Assembly: GCA_918807975.1 (NCBI GenBank)
Contig: OU964925.1
Span: 4,750,798 to 4,814,797 of the forward strand
From: Aplidium turbinatum
Lineage: Eukaryota; Chordata; Ascidiacea; Aplousobranchia; Polyclinidae
Direction of reading: 5' to 3'
Length of the DNA: 64,000 nt
Shown: in pieces, positions 53,453-64,000 of the stretch
Layout of the letters: each line of letters begins with the position of its first letter
How positions within the stretch are numbered: the stretch's first letter is position 1
Position numbers and translations under genes: made by a program
Notes under the pieces: generated by a model
The model's database searches: none
What the model was told of the DNA's origin: nothing
The model's input: only the letters and a program-made list of their open reading frames with translations

Positions 53453-56400
53453 CAGCAGGAATACAATATATAGTAGGCTGGCCCAAAGTCGTGGCGTAAC
53501 ATTACGAAAAATAAATACATTTAGCAAGATATCAAATCTTGCAAAAAAATTATTTTTAGGTTGAATGCTATTGTCGTACAAAAAAAAATCACTAATGTTT
53601 TGATATTGTCCTTCCACAAAATTGAAGGTTATTAATATTTAAAAATGCACGTTTGTGTGTAAACGAGTGAAATGGCTTTTTTCATACTGTCAAATAAATT
53701 TACAAGATAACGCTTTCTGCATTTTTTTCTAATTTGTTGGACATGCATTTTGTGTCAAGCTATTTCTTGCGAATTAACCCTTTGCTTTTCAACCTTTCTT
53801 TGGAAGTTAATTGCTCAAGGGGGGGGGGGGGGGCGTTTTTGGATCAAATGCAATCAGCTGTTACGTGTTATCCGCTGGTGGTATTTCAACAGAAGTTGCA
53901 CTGGTGTGAAAAAAAATTCTTTTGTCTATAAGTTTCTTCTTCTTCTTGCTTATGAGGCAGCAATTCAGGTAACATCTCCTAATTGTTGCAACCAGAGCAG
54001 TGTCTTTATATCAGGGTCAATGAGATTCACATGTTGCTGTTTGAAAAGTCATTCACATGTTTGAAAAGTCATTCACATGTTTGAAAAGTCATTCACATGT
54101 TTGAAAAGTCATTATTCTAAAATTTTTATATGTTAAACTTGATATTTCAATTTTTGCAAAGGTACCCAAAAACGACAATTTTGATTTATCTTGCTGCTGT
54201 TTAATTGCTGTGCTAATCCGATTTCATGCAAAGTTCTGAATAACAAAGAGCTCGATCAACCGCACGAAGTGTGTGTGCAGTGTGCCGAATCATTGCATTG
54301 ATAAAGATTTACGACTTGCGAGCAAATCTTATTGTAGGCTACTCATTGATTCTAAAATAGTTACAATCAGAGTATTATTGTTACACGAATTTAAAAAAAA
54401 CAAAACTTCGTTTGTTCTTTTACATTTTTGTCCTAAATCAATGCTTTCCGAAACTCATGGCTAGCTTCTAGTTTTATGGAACCAAACTTCTCATAAGTAA
54501 CAGCTTAGCCTGCTTGAATAGCTGTTTACATCTTTGTTTGTGTGTTTTAGGTCTACAATTGAGTTTGTAGTATGAATATTTTTAGTAGAGAGAAGACAAT
54601 TGAACAAGCTGTTGAAATTATCTTAAATTTCTAAGTTCAAATTAGGTGCTTTTGAAATTGTGGATTTGTGTCAAGTCGCATCACAAATATCATGCAGGCT
54701 ACATCATAAGTCATTTCGCTTACGGGTGTTTATAAACATGACTCATAAATTGCATCCACAAAAAATACAGCATTTACATCAACAAAGCTAAGTTCGAAGC
54801 TCACTTTTTATTGAAGATTGTGTCAATCAATTTGAAAATACACTTTTAGTCCGCCAGCGTCGAAACAAGGCCACAGCGAATTGAGGAACATGCGTAAACA
54901 CAGGAAATGTGAAATAACTCACAGTCAGCAAATCTACATAAATTTAACGTTTACAAATGTTGAATCAATGTAAAAGGACTGGATTGCTGACTGGGTCCTT
55001 ATTGTTTGAAGCACAAAAAATACGCGTAAAGGCGACAATATCAGCAAGGCAGCGATTATGTTTCTGGCCAAAAAAAATTAACTTTTGACTTCAAAGATAA
55101 AAATGATTATAACGAAGCTTCAAAGTTTGTCGTAAAAAATATTGTAGAGATACAATAAACATAATCATTTTGTGCCAGATTGTGAGAAGACTACCTAGAT
55201 TTCTTCCAAACATTTGCATGATTGCAAATTATTTTCTATAACTTTATATTGCCAAAAATGGCTTCTTGGTTCTATAATTCTGTAAAAAATTCTTAGGCCT
55301 ACTACATTGAAGTAATGAAATGTTTTTTGTGATTTTGCTAATAACGTTTTAAAACATCCGAGAAGCAAAATATAATAATGATGAATTTTTTTTTACGAAA
55401 TTGTGGTTTTCAAGCGCTTCACAAAAAATTGTTGGGGAAAATTTACTATTAGATGTAAAACGTTTGTAAAAGAAAATTGTCGGTTTACGTATGTATAATG
55501 TTTATTGCGCTGTTATCCAATTATAAACCGCCTGTATTGTCTACCTTTGTGGTTGCCGGCCAGCTTAGAGCAGCATGCAAACTACGCGTTTATGGTATTT
55601 GCATCGTGTTATGATTCTCGAAAATTTCCCACAAGGTCTTTATTTTTATCGTGATACTTATGTGCCTTTTCTGTCCTAAACTTGAAGTCATTGTGCAGCA
55701 CAATCCACATCGGTTTTTAGACTCAGTCTTCATTGAAAATCTTTTGTGTGGTGCATCATTTCAAGTAGTGTCTTCCCCTAAACTGTTACACAAACCGCCC
55801 AGAACCAGGTTGATTATGTATCTTACAGCCGTTGAGAGCCCGTTATTGTATGTGTGGAATTATTTGATGTCTGACTAAATTCATGCCAAAGTCAAGCAAA
55901 TTCTGCTTCGGGATCCTTGCCGTTATTTACAGTATTTTTTGTTGATAAGTTTAGGAAGCACTTTTCCAAGATAAATGAAGACATCGGTATTGTTCGTCAC
56001 TTAAATTTAGTTTTCTCAGCATTTTTTATTCATTCCTTGATCCACTAGTTTGCTCCACTTTTGGTATAATCGGATCGTTTATAAATGGCGGGTCTTCACA
56101 ATAGCCGGCCTCTTATACATTGGCGCAACGTATTCAGATGTTGAATCAATGATCAAGAAAGCTGATTTGTTGTTTGTCTTATATGACGCCTAGCTTTATT
56201 TTTATTATCATCTTTATTTTGCGCTCTTTTGAACAACAACACTGTGAAACAAAATGCAGGACATAACAACAAGTAGGCGACATAAAGCAGGGAAGGGACA
56301 TATAGCCATCGAGTTAGCTGCTATGTGTAAATGGAGCCTATCTCATAATTTAGAGTGTATCTCACAATTACTGTTTGCAAAAACACTATTTCTCCGGCTT

Positions 56401-57188
56401 CTCCGAAAAGCATTTGCAGTGATACATTTCCTCTATTGCAAGTTTTGTCAATGAGAGCATTTCCACAGAACGTTTATTTCGAAACCAGGTTTTTCGTGTC
56501 TTTACCCAAGGAAAGATTTCTTATTGTAACGTTTTTTATTCATCAATGAATAAACGGCATGTTGACGGCATTACTGCATAAGCCATCTTTTGTTATTGAA
56601 TCACACCCAAAAACAGAAGCGCATAAACTACTGCTGGCTGATAGGCCACGCCACCATACATCATCATGATGTTTTTCCGAACCAAAGACCCAAAAAACCA
56701 AGTTTGTTGTATATTAGTTCTGACGTCTGCAGACGTTGAACCAATGACAAAAAGTGATTTGCTGATTTCAAACAAAGTGATTGCTGTTTCCAATGTGCAA
56801 ACATTTTGATAAAAAGTAATCAAGTTTTGGCCACATCATTCTGGTCCACTTAGGCTACTCTGGTCAATCGACTCACGTTGCAAATAACTTATCGACATTA
56901 TTGGATAGGCTCACACTGAAGTTGTTTGTGTAAAGTCTTGCTTGTGGAAAAGTCCAAGTAAAAACACAAAAATGAAGTAAGTTATATTTACAAAGTCGTC
57001 GTCGTCGGCTCCAGCTCGTGTCCGAGCATTGGTTTCGTCTTCAAATTGATATTGGTTTTGGATGGTGATGTCGTATGTGGCTTTGGAGGCCCAGCCAGTC
57101 TATGATGGAAAAGACGTGGGCAAAAGTCCCATTTTATGGAGGGTGGGGGACGTGGTAGTTTTATTCACCATAGCAGCAATCATGCCTG
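53453..57188. other. Intergenic sequence, no gene recognised
   Basis: A run of about 15 G lies at 53819-53833. A 20-bp tandem repeat (ttgaaaagtcattcacatgt) occurs three to four times at 54041-54110. 57000-57170 contains a gtcgtcgtcgtcgg run. A 17-bp inverted pair (caccatagcagcaatca at 57167-57183 and its complement at 57280-57296) straddles the next element's end. Open frames here lack domains. Confidence 0.35.
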
Positions 57189-58119
57189 GCACCTGCAGCT
57201 AATAAGGCCCGGCCAGTAATAAGGCCCACCCCCTGGATCTCCGTTGTTACAAATCTTTTAAACAAAATTGGAAGCTCTGATTGCTGCTATGGTGAATTGA
57301 GACTAACTGGTACAGTTTTACAGCTTAAAGTTGAGAACTTTTTGAGTTACGGAAAGTTGAAGTTTGGGTGGACTGAAATTGAGTGGTTTTATCAATTTTC
57401 ACATATTTTAGACTGTTCTGAAGTTAACAAACCGCTTTAACTTCTGTTTTTTTGCATTTTATGTGAAAGATATGTGCATTGTGCATGCTGATGCAGTAAA
57501 ACCAATAAATTTAAACTTTTTTCTAATTAAAGCAAGACTGATAATGATGATCAGACTAGGCTAATTTTGTTAATGAAGCCCATGGGCCCCTGGGGTAACG
57601 TTGTGCACCCCTGGTTAAGAAAGTGACGTTAAAGACTTGAGTGACCTAAACAATTCTTGTTACAACATTAATCCAATTTGTTATTGCAATGGAAATATCA
57701 TAATTTCAGAATCAAAATACTTTATCATCCCTACCATATCTAAAAACACCATGTCGCTTTTTAAAAAATGGAGCATGGGGCGGGGGAGGGAATAGTTGTC
57801 TCTGTGCATTTAATTATTAGTTATGTGCCTGTGTTGTCAATTAGAATTTGTTTTGTGGTGTTGTTATAGTGAAAATACACCTTTTCCATCACTTTTGGTG
57901 CTAATTCAATCCTGGCCTTATTCACAACACGTGCATCTAATAAGGCCCGCTTGAGATTTTTTTAATATTTTACAACCCCTTTTACTTAGAAACTTGTTTC
58001 ATAGATATGTTGTTTAGATAGACCAAAGTATCCTAATTCCAAGTTTCGTTCAAAATTATGCAGTATTTAGAAAAATATTGAGGTTTGAAAATTAGCGGGC
58101 CTTATTAGCTGCAGGTGCC
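57189..58119. mobile_element. TIR element with GGCACCTGCAGC ends, 0.93 kb
   Basis: The left end GGCACCTGCAGCTAATAAGG and its complement at the right end form an inverted repeat of about 24 bp, repeated partly inside (taataaggccc at 57210-57226 and 57940-57950). No target duplication could be fixed and no coding frame is present. Superfamily unknown. Confidence 0.55.
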
Positions 58120-58124
58120 TTATA

Positions 58125-58290
58125 GCCTACCAGCCTACATAATTTTTCATTCAGACACGTTTTAAACCTTTCAAGGTTTTGCCACCTTTTCCCGTTCGTT
58201 AACGTGCTGGTAGGTTTATATCGATTTTTGTAGTTAGTATCTTTTTCGTCCCGGACGCGTTAATGACGAAAAATAAAATGATTGATTGAT
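58125..58290. repeat. Dispersed repeat, inverted copy of 2420-2580
   Basis: catttaaacc-type and tttttcgtcccggacgcgtt sequences match the centre of the fold-back element at 1995-2994 in reverse orientation, followed by tgattgattgatgattga. Confidence 0.6.
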
Positions 58291-59037
58291 GATTGAGCAT
58301 AACATTACATCATCGTTAAATCTTAAATTACGAGATATGGTGTAAGCCAAAGCCAACAGGTGCTGGAGTTGCTTCATAATGCCTTTCATTATTACGTCAC
58401 AGAAACTGCTTACGTGCGTTTGGAAGATTGCAATCTATTCTCGTCATTCTTAAAATTGTTGCTTGAAAGTTGGTCGCATATTTAACTGTTTGCTTAGTGC
58501 TTGCCAGCTGGACGAAATTTCCGTCTTTTATCTCAGTAATTTGTATTGTAGTGACAAGTTTAGTGGTGTATCGCGTTGCACTCCAATTTCGACAGCCAGT
58601 GGGCTATTTTTTACAGAAATACAATTCTCGAATAGACGTTTTCAGAAGAGTGTTTCTTTCGGTCATTGCATACAGACGAACGGATCTGCGAATCTTATGT
58701 TACAATTTTCCCACAAAGTGGTTATGGTTTACCGCTGTAACCAGGCACAAAAGCGCTGACTGATAGATTACGTTACGATACGTTACAAAAGCGAGGCATT
58801 GATTTCAGATTCTTTCAACCCAACAAACAACTTTGCTCCAAATGACATAAACGTCCAAATTTATTGAGAACTCTCCTATCATCAAATCTGATCAAAAGCA
58901 AAGGAAACAAGGGAAGACAAACACAAACTTTCAAGAAAAAGATTTGATCTCTGGCACAGCCGGAAGAACTACGAAAGTTGTCAGACTTTTTATTGACGCT
59001 TGTTATTGACTGCACCCAACTGATGTAAAATGAACTA

Positions 59038-59215
59038 CAGTAGAATTCGCCTATAGTGACTTTGGCTATAGTGAAACTTCGCCTATAGTGACACCTGTTG
59101 CAAAGTCCCGTTTGCATACGCAACAGTTGAGTAGAATTCGTCTATAGTGACACTTCGGTTATGGTGACACTTTTTCCGCGGTCCCTTGAGGTGTCACTAT
59201 AGGCGAATTCTACTG
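59038..59215. mobile_element. Tigger-like MITE, 178 bp, copy-2 specific
   Basis: The ends CAGTAGAATTCGCCTATAGT and complement are flanked by TA on both sides (59036-59037 and 59216-59217), the Tc1/mariner-pogo target. Internal copies of ctatagtgacac are present. Duplication copy 1 (near 12070) has no such insertion. Confidence 0.8.
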
Positions 59216-59287
59216 TATTTTTATTTGGCAACTCTGATTGTTGCAACGATTTTTCAGCTTTTTTACAACTCCTTCTGTCCTTACCTG

Positions 59288-60013
59288 CAGTGGTGCCACA
59301 GCTTGTGTTTCAGCACAAGTTCTTGTGCTTTCCGATCGATTTTTGGCTAAATCTTGTGCTTTTTGATCAAAGTCAAATTAACCGTTGCCACCATGGTTTG
59401 AGTTTGGTAGAGAATTAAGCACTGGCACTAAAAGGTTTTGGTAACTAGGTTTCTGGTTCCGTACTGAGGTATATTGACCAATTTTACGCATTGAGTTATC
59501 AAGCCTGACAAGATTAGCTAAAAATTTGATCTGAAAAGAGTACGGTACGGTATGTGCTCGTCGCCAGACTCAGAGGTTGTCTTGCTAGATAACAAGAGCA
59601 GCGAAAAGAGTAGGCCTACATCAGCATCAAATAATGACAATCATTCAATAAGTCCCAAAACAAAAAAAGTGGTATAACAGCCTTTTAATCGTCAATAGTT
59701 GAATGATCCTGATTTTAAAGGTTTGATACAAAAAGACAAAACTGATCGTTATGTTATATATATGTATATACTGTAGCCTTTTGTAAGAGTTGTGATATTA
59801 AATTGAAGACCACAAATCGAAAGAGAATAATGATTCAGTATGTAGCCTATGTATCTTCTCTAAACAGTTGATTTCAGAGTCATGTTATTCTTCAAATTGG
59901 CACAAAATGGGTCGCAAAGGTTCAATTTTGTGATCTTGTGCTTTTGTATCCAAATCTTGTGCTTTTTTTTTCTTAAATCTTGTGCTTTTTCCAAATTTGC
60001 TGTGGCAGCATTG
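59288..60013. mobile_element. hAT-like non-autonomous element, 726 bp, copy-2 specific
   Basis: The ends are CAGTGGTGCCACAGC and complement CAATGCTGCCACAGC. A perfect 8-bp duplication CTTACCTG lies at 59280-59287 and 60014-60021. The subterminal word cttgtgctttt is repeated at both sides. The empty site is seen in copy 1 near 12128 (ccttgcctggtttcaag). Confidence 0.8.
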
Positions 60014-60939
60014 CTTACCTGGTTTCAAGAATCTCAAGACTGGAAGAGTCCATTACTCCATTTATAGGCCTACATAAAACAAGTTCATTTATAGGCTAGG
60101 TCTGGAGTATTTCAGTGGTCACTGTTTAACAACGATTGTTGTTATCTAAATGAAATGCTCATAAAAAGTAAGTTGATCAGAGAGCAGTTGGCTCAATGAA
60201 TGAGCAGTTTACCATATAGCTCAATGCTTGAATGTAAACAAGCACTTATGGTAACACTGAAAGGAAACAGTTAGAGAAGGCTCCTGGTTACCTTAAATAA
60301 AAAACAAACTCTATGTATCAGTGTATGTTGAAAGGTTGCAACTATCAAAGTATTAGCAACTCGTTTTCGTAGGGTGAAGCAAAATGAAATCCTGTTCTAT
60401 GAACAAGAACATGAAACTTTTTACAAGATCGTTTAGACCTATATCAAAACTTGGTAAAATATAAGGTTGTCAGATCGTTTTTATATTTCTAGCCCAATTA
60501 CTAGTAAAATAAAACCAAATCATTTACAAGTTAGAAACCCAAAATTAGTCCAAAATTTAAAAGTTTGTACAAAGTAAAATCAATAAAAAAAATTTGATTA
60601 AAAATGGCATATATTTTATAAATTTTTGTTTGAAATTAAACGAAATCAACCAACAAAAAACCCACGACTGCTAAAATTTTCTCTCAATTTCGAAACCAAA
60701 CAAGCCAAATTCCGCAGGAAAACAACAGAACTGGCAACCCTGGCAAAATAAAACATTGTGGCAAAATTAATTTTGTGACGAAACAAAACAAAACTTCGCT
60801 TTTTGATGATTCGGTAAGTGCGAAATATTTCACATCACCAGTTACTGTTCAGTTTAGTGGGCTACATAACAGAGGTCTAGAAAACGGCCACATATAATGT
60901 AACAATATACAGTACACGGTAGGCTATAACTTGAAATCC

Positions 60940-61543
60940 GTACCTTAAATTTTAGGCTAATTCACATAAGTTTTTCCTATCGATTTTTGGACTGGAAATT
61001 GACACTTTAAGCCATTTTATGAGACTACAATAAAGAAACGGAACTATCCTCCACACTCTTGGCTCAGTGTCAATCTGCACGCCGCTGATACGAATTAAAA
61101 TAAAATAAATAACCGCCTCTGAATCGGTAGACATGTGTTCGATATCGGTCATACTAAAGACGTTTTAAAATTGGTACTGAGTCTCATTCCTACATGGCAC
61201 GTAGCAATGGAATAGACACGGGTCAAAATGTAGGTGTTCAGTTGCGCCTCTAAACTGCTGTACTCAGTGTATTGATACTGTCTGCTTTTTAAAGCGCTGA
61301 GAAGCAGCGCATTCTGCAATGGTTTCAGCGCTATGTAAAAACAAGCATTATTATTATTATTGTAAAATAAAAAAAAGATTTATATATGCCTCGTTCCAGC
61401 AAAAATAATAATGTCAGCTTGTTAGAACTTTAGTTTGTACAATTTGCAATGTAAGTTGGCATATAAAAACGTTTTATCGCTTGCTTTAATGATTATACTT
61501 AGCCTGATATAAGTTTTGAAACCTGTGCAAATACAGTGATGAA
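60940..61543 (+). promoter_or_regulatory. Conserved 5' flank of paralogue exon 1
   Basis: This is nearly identical to 17550-18168, including tcttggctcagtgtcaatct and ctcattcctacatggcacgt. The spacing to the ATG is preserved, apart from small length changes around the poly-A/AT tract. The TATA-like stretch of copy 1 is shortened here (aaaagatttatatatgcc at about 61372-61389). Confidence 0.4.
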
Positions 61544-61813
61544 ATGCAACTAGGTTTTGGTCTAACGTTTGTTTGTGTGTGTTGGACGGCATCTGCTTCT
61601 ACTTTGAGCAAAAATTCTCACCTGTTTGAAAACTGTCAGTCTGTTCAAGTCAATCCTATCACGTACAAGTTCAATGTATGGATTCTGGTCCCGTTTGAAA
61701 GTAGATACAAGTTCGCTCACCAACGAGTAAAGCCAGCAATTGAGAGAGCCTTGAATGATTCTTGGAATGATGCATCTCAGGTCCACAACTGGAACATCTC
61801 AGCTTTGTTTGAC
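61544..61813 (+). CDS. Paralogous receptor exon 1
   Basis: Ninety codons with the same donor (TTTGAC|gtaaga) and the same signal peptide and ANF-receptor start as 18169-18438. Differences are LGLSL to LGFGL, NDFWND to NDSWND, and several silent changes (for example in SASTL). No stop or frameshift is present, so this copy looks usable. Its downstream exons would lie beyond the window. Confidence 0.8.
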
Positions 61814-62364
61814 GTAAGAATTTGCATAATTATTATCTTGATAGTTAACCCTAAAACGCATGAAGGATTTCGTTGATTAGCTTTCCTGATTCACATAAAG
61901 ATATCATGAAATATCTTATCATGCTCTTTTGAAATGAGATACACCAAAACTCAAGTGCGTACCTAGAGAATAGTCCAGGAGTTAAACGCGTTTAATGACA
62001 TTTTTATTAGGAAAAGTAAAGAAGACTTTTTGTATCTACTTTTGGGCGTAGAATTCAAATCCCGAGTGCTTACGCGTCGAAAACTGTATATTTTTGAGAT
62101 ATCAGCTTTTTTAATGTTTTTGTGCTACTTCTGTTTTTTATTTTCTAATTTTTTATTTACGAATTTTTCATAGAATTAGACAGTTTCTTAGTTCAAACAG
62201 TGCAATTGGTCAACTTCTGCCGAGGCAAAAGGCTATGTCTGTCGAGACTGTCGTGATTTTTGAGTAAATCTAATAGTTTTGTGTTTTTCACGTAAGAAAC
62301 TGTAACAAAAAAATAAAACAATCTTATATACAAGATACAATTCGATGAAGCTAAAATTATCGTT

Positions 62365-62622
62365 CTGACTGTTACTCTCATCCGAATCTTGAGATAGATT
62401 CGTATTCTCGTAGTCATTGTCATATTGGTCTACTTTCAGAGAGTTTAGCAGGCCAGAACCTTCAAACAAATTTGGCACTGTCTTGCCGTTGTTATTCTCA
62501 TTCCATTCATGGTCTAAGGGTGACTCTGCTACGGGCTTGATTTCATTTGCAAGTTTCCACATCTCTGTAATAACGTATGCTCGCCTTATGTGCTGGATAA
62601 AAGCTGTCCAGCAAGGAGGCAT
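62365..62622 (-). CDS. Uncharacterised minus-strand frame, copy 2
   Basis: This is the counterpart of 18985-19245: MPPCWTAFIQHIRRAYVITE at the start and the same acidic end and stop. It differs mainly in the HEWNENNNGK region. No family was recognised. Conservation may simply reflect the recent duplication. Confidence 0.25.
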
Positions 62623-62639
62623 TGCTGCAGGTTGTTACT

Positions 62640-62825
62640 CGATTACCGAGATTGGCAGAGTGAAGTTTCCGGTTGTTGAAATGTTGTCTGTAAGTTATGT
62701 CATCCACTAGGTACCGCTGCATGGAGAGAAGTCCTGAAATACTTTGCTCAAGCACACACCCCGTGAGTCGAACCAGCGCCGCTTGACCTTGAGTCAGAGC
62801 TTAACCATGACCTAACGAGCGGATA
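62640..62825 (-). mobile_element. SINE family S1, uninterrupted copy
   Basis: It contains gagtgaagtttccggttgtt, the B-box complement gagtcgaaccagcgcc and gagcattccatc. It is the pre-insertion state of 19240-20830: neither the 1.3 kb hAT element nor the 57-bp hairpin is present. Confidence 0.65.
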
Positions 62826-62856
62826 AGTTGAGCATTCCATCTGGACTACATAGCCG

Positions 62857-62922
62857 CAGTGATGGGCATTATCGGCTATAGCCTAATTATTGGCGATAAT
62901 TTTTTATCTCCTATTGGTTACG
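62857..62922. mobile_element. Left end of gcgataa-type hAT element
   Basis: CAGTGATGGGCATTATCGGC matches the left end at 20871, but similarity stops after about 65 bp. The duplication breakpoint or a deletion lies here. Confidence 0.5.
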
Positions 62923-64000
62923 AGAGTAGGGGCTCAATGCGATCCTACAATCTCTCCTCTTCCTGCCTCAACCATGCTTGCAATCGTTTCTGGTATTTTT
63001 ATTTATTGCGTATGACTTGATTCAGTGAGTTGGGATAAAAGCTGAAATTTTGTACACACTTAATTCTTAACGATTTAACTAAATCCAAATCACACATTTC
63101 TCTAGCTTGCTTTAAATACTAAATACTGAACCCAACACAAAGGCAAAACTGTGACCAGAAACAACGGCTCTCGGCACGCAGCAAAAGCGACAATCAGTTG
63201 TGAAATCTCTTGGCTGCCAGGCAAGCCACGTCACGCGGGACACAGAAACAACGCAAATACAATGTCAACAAATTTCATCACAATTTCAATTCTAATCAAG
63301 AGGGCAATTGACCCGCCGGAACATTGCGGCCCCTAATTATGGCACATAATTAAAAACAAAAGTTGAAGTAGAAGGGTCGATTCCCGAAATGCAATACACA
63401 GAAAGTATGTGCATCAAAGCTACACAGAAACGGTGACTATCCTTTATAGCAGTGCAAGGCACTGGGATACCCTGACCACAATGGCCTGGCGAATACTTAC
63501 ACGATTAACCATTAATATCTACGTTAGTTTCATGAGACACACACAGTAGCAAACAAATCAAAGGCACTAAACAGTAACTAACTAGTTACTTATGATGACG
63601 CAAATCACTGAGATCGCTGGCGAATACTTACACGATTAGTAATTACATCATTTTCATGAATCACACAATAGCAATCAAATCAAATGCATTACGCAGTAAC
63701 TAACTAGCTACTTATAATGAGGCCGATCACTGAGATCGCTGTAGAGTATACGTGACTAGGACATGTTGTTGAATTACGCATATTGGGGCCCTGCTGATGA
63801 CACAGAAATACGCAGGTTAAAAACAGATTTTGCGCGGTACATATCTACAATACACTACAAATTTAAATGAAAGGCAAGGGTGGTACAGATGCCTCCACGA
63901 CACCCGCTAACAACAGACCAGGGCGGGGCCGGGTCCAGAACGCAGTCAAGCATTCCCCTCAGGAGCAACGCACGATATATCCCTTAGGACCAGATCCACT
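62923..64000. other. Unassigned sequence with a tandem pair
   Basis: No gene was recognised. Two units of about 131 bp beginning cgaatacttacacgatta at 63490 and 63621 share agtaactaactagntactta and atcactgagatcgctg. The sequence is less AT-rich than its surroundings and may be part of a repeat that continues beyond the window. Confidence 0.4.

Larger units (their letters stand above)
58866..62922. repeat. Segmental duplication, copy 2 (with paralogue exon 1)
   Basis: This is collinear with 11888-20927 without that copy's large insertions, and has two of its own at 59038-59215 and 59288-60013. About 370 bp around copy 1's hAT element (12958-13149, 14522-14698) is missing here: gcgaaatatttcac at about 60822 continues directly with accagttactgttcag. 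It ends within a hAT-like left end at about 62857-62922. Confidence 0.85.

Noticed and set aside
53819-53833. Poly-G run as a regulatory quadruplex
   Set aside because: A single homopolymer run with no supporting context; it may also be a sequencing artefact.
54041-54110. CRISPR-like array
   Set aside because: The 20-bp units are directly adjacent without spacers in eukaryotic DNA. It is a simple tandem repeat.
48700-61500. Kinase-homology or guanylate cyclase exons of the receptor
   Set aside because: No frame in this stretch shows cyclase motifs or kinase subdomains. Very short exons could still be missed by eye.

Overview
The window is animal nuclear DNA, not bacterial: a split gene with GT-AG introns, long AT-rich introns, and transposons of many classes with nested insertions. 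The transposon mix (hAT, piggyBac, Tigger-like, Academ-like, Penelope-like, several LINEs, tRNA-derived SINEs) suggests an invertebrate, perhaps a tunicate or other invertebrate deuterostome. The species cannot be fixed from the sequence.

The host content is a plus-strand gene of about 30 kb (18169 to about 48680). It is a natriuretic-peptide-receptor-like membrane receptor. Nine exons can be read: a signal peptide, an ANF-receptor ligand-binding ectodomain over eight exons, then one membrane-spanning exon. Codon phases match at every junction. No kinase-homology or guanylate cyclase exon was seen, and the last exon can end in a short tail followed by AATAAA, so the gene looks NPR-C-like (clearance type). 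A second, nearly identical exon 1 lies at 61544-61813. It sits in a segmental duplication (about 11888-20927 versus about 58866-62922), so the window holds one complete receptor and the 5' end of a tandem paralogue. A third copy of the 5' flank alone lies at 49738-50225.

Layout. 1-5.8 kb: a broken minus-strand hAT transposase split by a 3.5 kb hAT-like element, itself split by a 1 kb fold-back element. 7.7-10.7 kb: a LINE with a long minus-strand ORF2. 11.9-20.9 kb: duplication copy 1, with a hAT element, a piggyBac-type element, exon 1, a second hAT element and a 57-bp hairpin. 20.9-25.8 kb: a nest of a hAT-like element, a solo LTR-like repeat, and inside that a 2.77 kb Academ-like DNA transposon with a 714-codon ORF plus a fold-back insertion. 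27-32.3 kb: a hAT-bounded block holding two LINE remnants. 32.4-48.7 kb: exons 2-9 separated by introns with Penelope-like, hAT, SINE and LTR debris. 49-58.3 kb: mostly repeats, including a telomere-motif fold-back. 58.9-62.9 kb: duplication copy 2, followed by unassigned sequence.

The most notable item is the Academ-like transposon at 21252-24018. Its ends are set by a TTA target duplication, long inverted repeats and an uninterrupted copy of the host repeat at 38174-39071. It encodes one protein with an XPG/PIN-like nuclease signature and a Cys8 cluster.
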